This document shows positions 7,214-9,990 of a stretch of DNA of 9,990 nucleotides, piece by piece (within the stretch, counting starts at the first letter, position 1; each line of letters starts with the position of its first letter). The position numbers were made by a program, and so were the translations under genes. This DNA is from Chloroflexota bacterium (lineage in GTDB: Bacteria > Chloroflexota > Ktedonobacteria > Ktedonobacterales > Ktedonobacteraceae): contig JAJZEJ010000624.1 of NCBI GenBank assembly GCA_021828635.1, positions 1 through 9,990 on the forward strand, given 5' to 3'. Below the pieces are notes generated by a model. The model was not told where the DNA came from, made no database searches, and saw only the letters and a program-made list of their open reading frames with translations.

Positions 7214-7314
7214 TGTAGGGACCGGTTCCATCAGTTTCACGGCATCTGGCCGCGTCCGCGCCTGCCTACCAACCCGTCACGTTACAATGCGGACGCGATA
7301 AATCGGTTCCTACA
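7214..7314. repeat. 101-bp nested inverted-repeat element filling a convergent intergenic gap
   Basis: The ends, TGTAGGGACCG (7214-7224) and CGGTTCCTACA (7304-7314), are imperfect inverted repeats. Pairing continues to 7227/7301, giving 14 bp with two G-T wobbles. Inside, CGCGTCCGC (7251-7259) pairs perfectly with GCGGACGCG (7289-7297), plus one wobble. The element begins right after the TAA of one gene and ends right before the stop of the other. I see no target duplication, no ORF and no U run. It could be a small mobile repeat (MITE- or REP-like), a structured transcript end, or both. Confidence 0.6.
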
Positions 7315-9234
7315 TCAGACTTTCTGTGCTTGTAACATGCGTGTCAGTTCGCCCACTACATCATAGCGTCCATAAGAAGGCATCAAATAGACGCCTTGAA
7401 TTAGTTGGCGTGCCTCGGTCAGCAGTTCCTGGGCAATGTCTAATCCCTCTTCATGTCCATGTTCGCCCGCAGAACGCATGCGTGCGCGTACATCATCGGG
7501 AATGCTGATGCCCGGTACCTCGTTATGTAGATACTCAGCATGACGTGAGCTATGCAATGGAATACAACCTAGCAAGATCGGAATAGGTGGCTTGCCTACA
7601 CGCTGCAAGAAGCGTTCCAGAGGAGCCAGTTCGTAAATCGGCTGAGTCATGATATAGTCTGCGCCAGCTGCAATTTTACGTTGATATTTTTCGATTTCGC
7701 GCTCGGTTTCCTCTTCGGTCATATTTAGATTAAGCGCACAGCCAACGTGGAAAGAGGATTTCGCGCCAATTGAGCCACCGGCTGCATCGTGTCCCTCGTT
7801 CATGCCGCGCAATATCTGAATGAGGCCAACAGAATCGACATCCCAGACGCCGGTAGTATTGGGATAGGCACCGACTCGTACCGGATCGCCGCTCAAAGCT
7901 AGAATGTTGCGGATACCCAGTGCGTGTGCGCCTAGTAGCTCTGATTGCAACGCCATCAGGTTGCGGTCGCGGGTGGTGAAGTGGATGATGGTTTCGGTAC
8001 CCGTGTGATCTTGAATGAGACGGGCCAGTGCGATGCAACTCATGCGTACACGCGCCATTGGACTATCGGCGATATTGATGCAGTCCACGCCAGCTTTCTG
8101 GAGTAGCACGGCTCCTTCCAGGATTTTCTTGGGATTCAGACCCTTTGGCGGGTCAAGTTCGGCGCTGACCACGAAGTCTCCGGCTTCCAGTTTGGCCTGT
8201 AATTGCGTATGCGTGCCTTCTTGTGGAAGCAGTATTTCGTTCTCAATGATGCTGGCAAGCGAGGCTTTGCCATTGCTTTTCTTCGCTTGTGGCTCCTCAG
8301 TGGGAGTGACGGCCACTGTGGTGGTGTAGCCACAATAGGCATCGAGTGCCTGGCGCATCGCGGCGGTATGGCGTGGAGTGGTGCCGCAGCAACCGCCGAT
8401 CAGGCGTACACCAGCGCGAGCGAAGCGGGTAGCGTAGTCCGCGAAGTAATCCGGTGTGGAGACATAGAAAAAGCGATTATCAAAGCGCGTTGGTAGACCG
8501 GCGTTTGGCTGGGCTGAAAAGAGCGGCGCTGTCGCTACTCCTTCCAGATGCTGCACCGCTCCAATCATTTCTTCTAGCGTGTCATACGTTGCGGCTGGTC
8601 CAACACTACAATTGGCTCCAATGATATCGGCACCCAGGTCTGCAAGCACAGTAGCCACACGCGCCGCCGAACTGCCGGAGAGGGTATGAGCATCCTCATA
8701 GAAGCTCATCTGTGCCACAACTGGCAATCCGCTCTCTTTAGCTGCTAAGACAGCCTGCCGTAGCTCAGATAGATTGGAGAAGGTTTCGAGAATGAGCAAA
8801 TCAATACCGCCCTCTTGTAAGGCAATGATCTGTTCGCGGAAAATAGCGCGTAATTCGTGTAAACGCTGCTCATCCGGTGCTTGTAAGGGGCGTCCGCTAG
8901 GGCCAACGGCTCCGGCGATAAAGATGGACTGGCCGGATATCTCGCGTGCCTCGCGGGCCAGTTTCACGGCGCGTCGGTTGATCTCGCTGACTTTATCGCC
9001 CAGGTTATGTGTTTCAAGCTTAGCGCGATTGGCACCGAAAGTGTTGGTTTCGATAATCTGTGCGCCAGCTGTGATGTATTCGTTATGAATATTCAGAATG
9101 AGTTCGGGTTGTGTCAGGTTCAGTGCATCAAAACACTGTTCATACGTGACACCACGTGCATAGAGCAGGGTTCCCATCGCGCCATCGCACAGGAGTGGGC
9201 GTTGCCGCAGTTGCTCGATTAACGGATGTTCCAT
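7315..9234 (-). CDS. yitJ: Bifunctional homocysteine S-methyltransferase / methylenetetrahydrofolate reductase (YitJ type)
   Basis: This 639-residue fusion joins two steps of methionine synthesis. Residues 10-300 are a homocysteine S-methyltransferase domain: LLCDGAMGTLLYARG, ETNTFGANRAKL, and the zinc cysteines C209 (GANCSVGP), C282 and C283 (GGCCGTTPRH). A Lys/Glu-rich linker (305-350) leads to a methylenetetrahydrofolate reductase domain (about 353-635) with SAELDPPKG (E359, the catalytic Glu position), HFTTRDRN, ALSGDP (D450) and TQPIYE. The reductase makes 5-methyl-THF using NAD(P)H and flavin; the first half transfers a methyl group to homocysteine. The pterin- and cobalamin-binding domains of full MetH are absent, as in B. 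subtilis YitJ (about 612 residues), so the true methyl donor is uncertain. The ATG at 9232-9234 has GGGAG 9 bases upstream. I see no S-box-like SAM riboswitch in the short leader. The protein is cytoplasmic. Confidence 0.93.
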   Translation of the reverse strand: MEHPLIEQLRQRPLLCDGAMGTLLYARGVTYEQCFDALNLTQPELILNIHNEYITAGAQIIETNTFGANRAKLETHNLGDKVSEINRRAVKLAREAREISGQSIFIAGAVGPSGRPLQAPDEQRLHELRAIFREQIIALQEGGIDLLILETFSNLSELRQAVLAAKESGLPVVAQMSFYEDAHTLSGSSAARVATVLADLGADIIGANCSVGPAATYDTLEEMIGAVQHLEGVATAPLFSAQPNAGLPTRFDNRFFYVSTPDYFADYATRFARAGVRLIGGCCGTTPRHTAAMRQALDAYCGYTTTVAVTPTEEPQAKKSNGKASLASIIENEILLPQEGTHTQLQAKLEAGDFVVSAELDPPKGLNPKKILEGAVLLQKAGVDCINIADSPMARVRMSCIALARLIQDHTGTETIIHFTTRDRNLMALQSELLGAHALGIRNILALSGDPVRVGAYPNTTGVWDVDSVGLIQILRGMNEGHDAAGGSIGAKSSFHVGCALNLNMTEEETEREIEKYQRKIAAGADYIMTQPIYELAPLERFLQRVGKPPIPILLGCIPLHSSRHAEYLHNEVPGISIPDDVRARMRSAGEHGHEEGLDIAQELLTEARQLIQGVYLMPSYGRYDVVGELTRMLQAQKV

Positions 9235-9287
9235 AAAACGTCTCTCCCACCAACGAATAAAATGTATGACTCGACTATGCAGGTTTT

Positions 9288-9316
9288 ATTGTACCTCTTT
9301 TTGGCACGTTTGGGAA
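9288..9316 (-). promoter_or_regulatory. Possible promoter of the YitJ-type gene
   Basis: On the minus strand, TTCCCA (9311-9316; 4 of 6 consensus bases) is followed after 17 bp by TACAAT (9288-9293; 5 of 6). It would give a leader of about 45 bases. The weak -35 keeps confidence low. Confidence 0.35.
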
Positions 9317-9370
9317 ATGCGAACCAGGGATTCAGCAACATTCATCGGCTTGCTAACATTGCAGCATTAA

Positions 9371-9399
9371 TTGACAATGTATTTGAGAATGGTTATACT
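9371..9399 (+). promoter_or_regulatory. Strong promoter of the nuclease-like / PIN cassette
   Basis: A perfect TTGACA (9371-9376), a 17-bp spacer and TATACT (9394-9399) make one of the best promoter matches in the window. Transcription would begin near 9406, about 47 bases before the ATG at 9453. Its position inside a 65-codon open frame (9226-9423) argues that the frame is not a gene. Confidence 0.65.
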
Positions 9400-9452
9400 A
9401 AGCTCAAAGATAGCAAAGTATAAAGATGAGAACAGAAAGAGAGTGCTATGCA

Positions 9453-9914
9453 ATGCCAAACAAACGAACTTTTCACCCTGACCTTGTCATCAAGAGTGTT
9501 GATGATACACTGATAGCTGTGGTAGAGGTAAGGAATCAACAGGATTTATCCCGTGAGGATGCTATAGAAATGCGCCATATTCTGATTGAGCATAACTATC
9601 CTTCAAAAGTTCCTTACTTCTTGTTGTTGTCTCAAGAAGTAGGGTTTTTGTGGGATGAAACAACACAAAATGATCCCGACGCTTCTCCTACGTATGAGTT
9701 TCCAATGGATAAAGTAGTATTACGCTATTTTGAGGAACCTCCTACCGAGAGATTGTATGGAGATGAACTAGAGCTTTTGGTGCTACAATGGTTGATAGGT
9801 CTTACCACAAAGCCGCAACGGATAAATGAGGAGCCTGAGAAGACGCTTGAGCGGGCCGGGTTTAACAAATATATTAAAGACGCTGATGTGTTTTTTGGGA
9901 TGAATGCAGCATGA
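9453..9914 (+). CDS. Small PD-(D/E)XK-like protein paired with a PIN-like gene
   Basis: I do not recognise this as a named family. From ATG 9453 it has 153 residues (MPNKRTFHPDLVIKS...). The segment PDLVIK, about 11 residues, then AVVEVRN resembles the PD-(D/E)XK nuclease core, with D10, E25 and R27 where lysine is usual. It continues with a helix and a strand-like segment VPYFLLLSQEVGFLWDE, as in related nuclease-like proteins of cyanobacteria and Chloroflexota. The Lys-to-Arg change makes nuclease activity doubtful. An ATG nine codons upstream (9426) is possible, but GAGAG (9439-9443), 9 bases before 9453, favours the shorter form. Its stop overlaps the next start as ATGA, implying translational coupling. 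Composition is AT-rich compared with the rest of the window, suggesting transfer. It could be an antitoxin-like partner, a nuclease, or a binding protein. Confidence 0.7.
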   Translation: MPNKRTFHPDLVIKSVDDTLIAVVEVRNQQDLSREDAIEMRHILIEHNYPSKVPYFLLLSQEVGFLWDETTQNDPDASPTYEFPMDKVVLRYFEEPPTERLYGDELELLVLQWLIGLTTKPQRINEEPEKTLERAGFNKYIKDADVFFGMNAA

Positions 9915-9990
9915 TCGTTTATGTAGAATCTAATTTTGTCTTGGAAATAGCTCTGGAACAAGAACAGGCTATCTATGCCGAGCAGATTCT
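9911..9990 (+). CDS. PIN-like domain protein, N-terminus only (cut by window end)
   Basis: Only the first 26 codons are present: MIVYVESNFVLEIALEQEQ, then AIYAEQI. This matches the first strand and helix of PIN-like proteins, in which an acidic residue follows the first hydrophobic strand (here E6 in YVESNFVLE). Canonical PIN domains have Asp there; a 'YVETNFVLEL' variant is familiar to me from cyanobacterial and Chloroflexota proteins. PIN domains are usually ribonucleases and often toxins. The start overlaps the upstream stop by ATGA, so the two proteins are probably made together. The remaining catalytic acids lie outside the window. Confidence 0.6.
   Translation, partial: MIVYVESNFVLEIALEQEQAIYAEQI

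Noticed and set aside
7214..7314. 101-bp element as an ordinary two-way intrinsic terminator
   Set aside because: Neither strand has a U run after a compact stem; the outer stem encloses more than 70 bases.
9226..9423. A 65-codon plus-strand open frame before the nuclease-like gene
   Set aside because: It starts inside the coding region of the opposite-strand fusion gene, has no ribosome binding site, and contains a consensus promoter (9371-9399). No recognisable domain.

Overview
The window looks like chromosomal DNA of a free-living bacterium, most likely a member of the Chloroflexota, class Ktedonobacteria. I base this on protein flavour only: an S41 peptidase with a 'TFGTGTVL' active-site variant, a YitJ-type methyltransferase/reductase fusion, an initiation factor IF-3 with a long polar tail, and a PIN-like cassette. 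No rRNA or database match supports it. Base composition is balanced for most of the window, but the last ~750 bases are visibly AT-richer. I found no tRNA, rRNA, CRISPR array or transposase.

Layout. A metallo-beta-lactamase-fold hydrolase (minus, 40-780) and a 14-helix DHA2-type drug exporter (plus, 1036-2673) are divergent. They share a 255-bp region with two promoters and several repeated half-sites, suggesting local regulation. A very long two-way terminator (2733-2790) separates the exporter from a convergent membrane-anchored S41/PDZ protease (minus, 2802-4214, GTG start). The 308-bp gap from 4215 to 4522 holds the protease promoter (4305-4333) and the infC terminator (4431-4458). infC (minus) is a single-gene unit and probably starts at an ATT codon at 5231-5233. 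Its promoter (5375-5403) covers the most upstream in-frame ATG, so that ATG cannot be the start.

Divergent from infC is a DUF255/YyaL-like protein with a thioredoxin-fold N-terminus (plus, 5588-7213). It converges with a YitJ-type homocysteine S-methyltransferase/methylenetetrahydrofolate reductase (minus, 7315-9234). A 101-bp inverted-repeat element fills the space between their two stop codons exactly.

At the right edge, a consensus promoter (9371-9399) drives a two-gene cassette whose genes overlap by ATGA: a small PD-(D/E)XK-like protein (9453-9914) and a PIN-like protein cut by the window end (9911-9990).

How the genes work together. Most are independent housekeeping or stress units: translation initiation, methionine and one-carbon metabolism, envelope proteolysis, and drug efflux. 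The main places for something new are the right-edge cassette, the protease lacking its expected catalytic lysine, the 101-bp element, and the infC start and leader.
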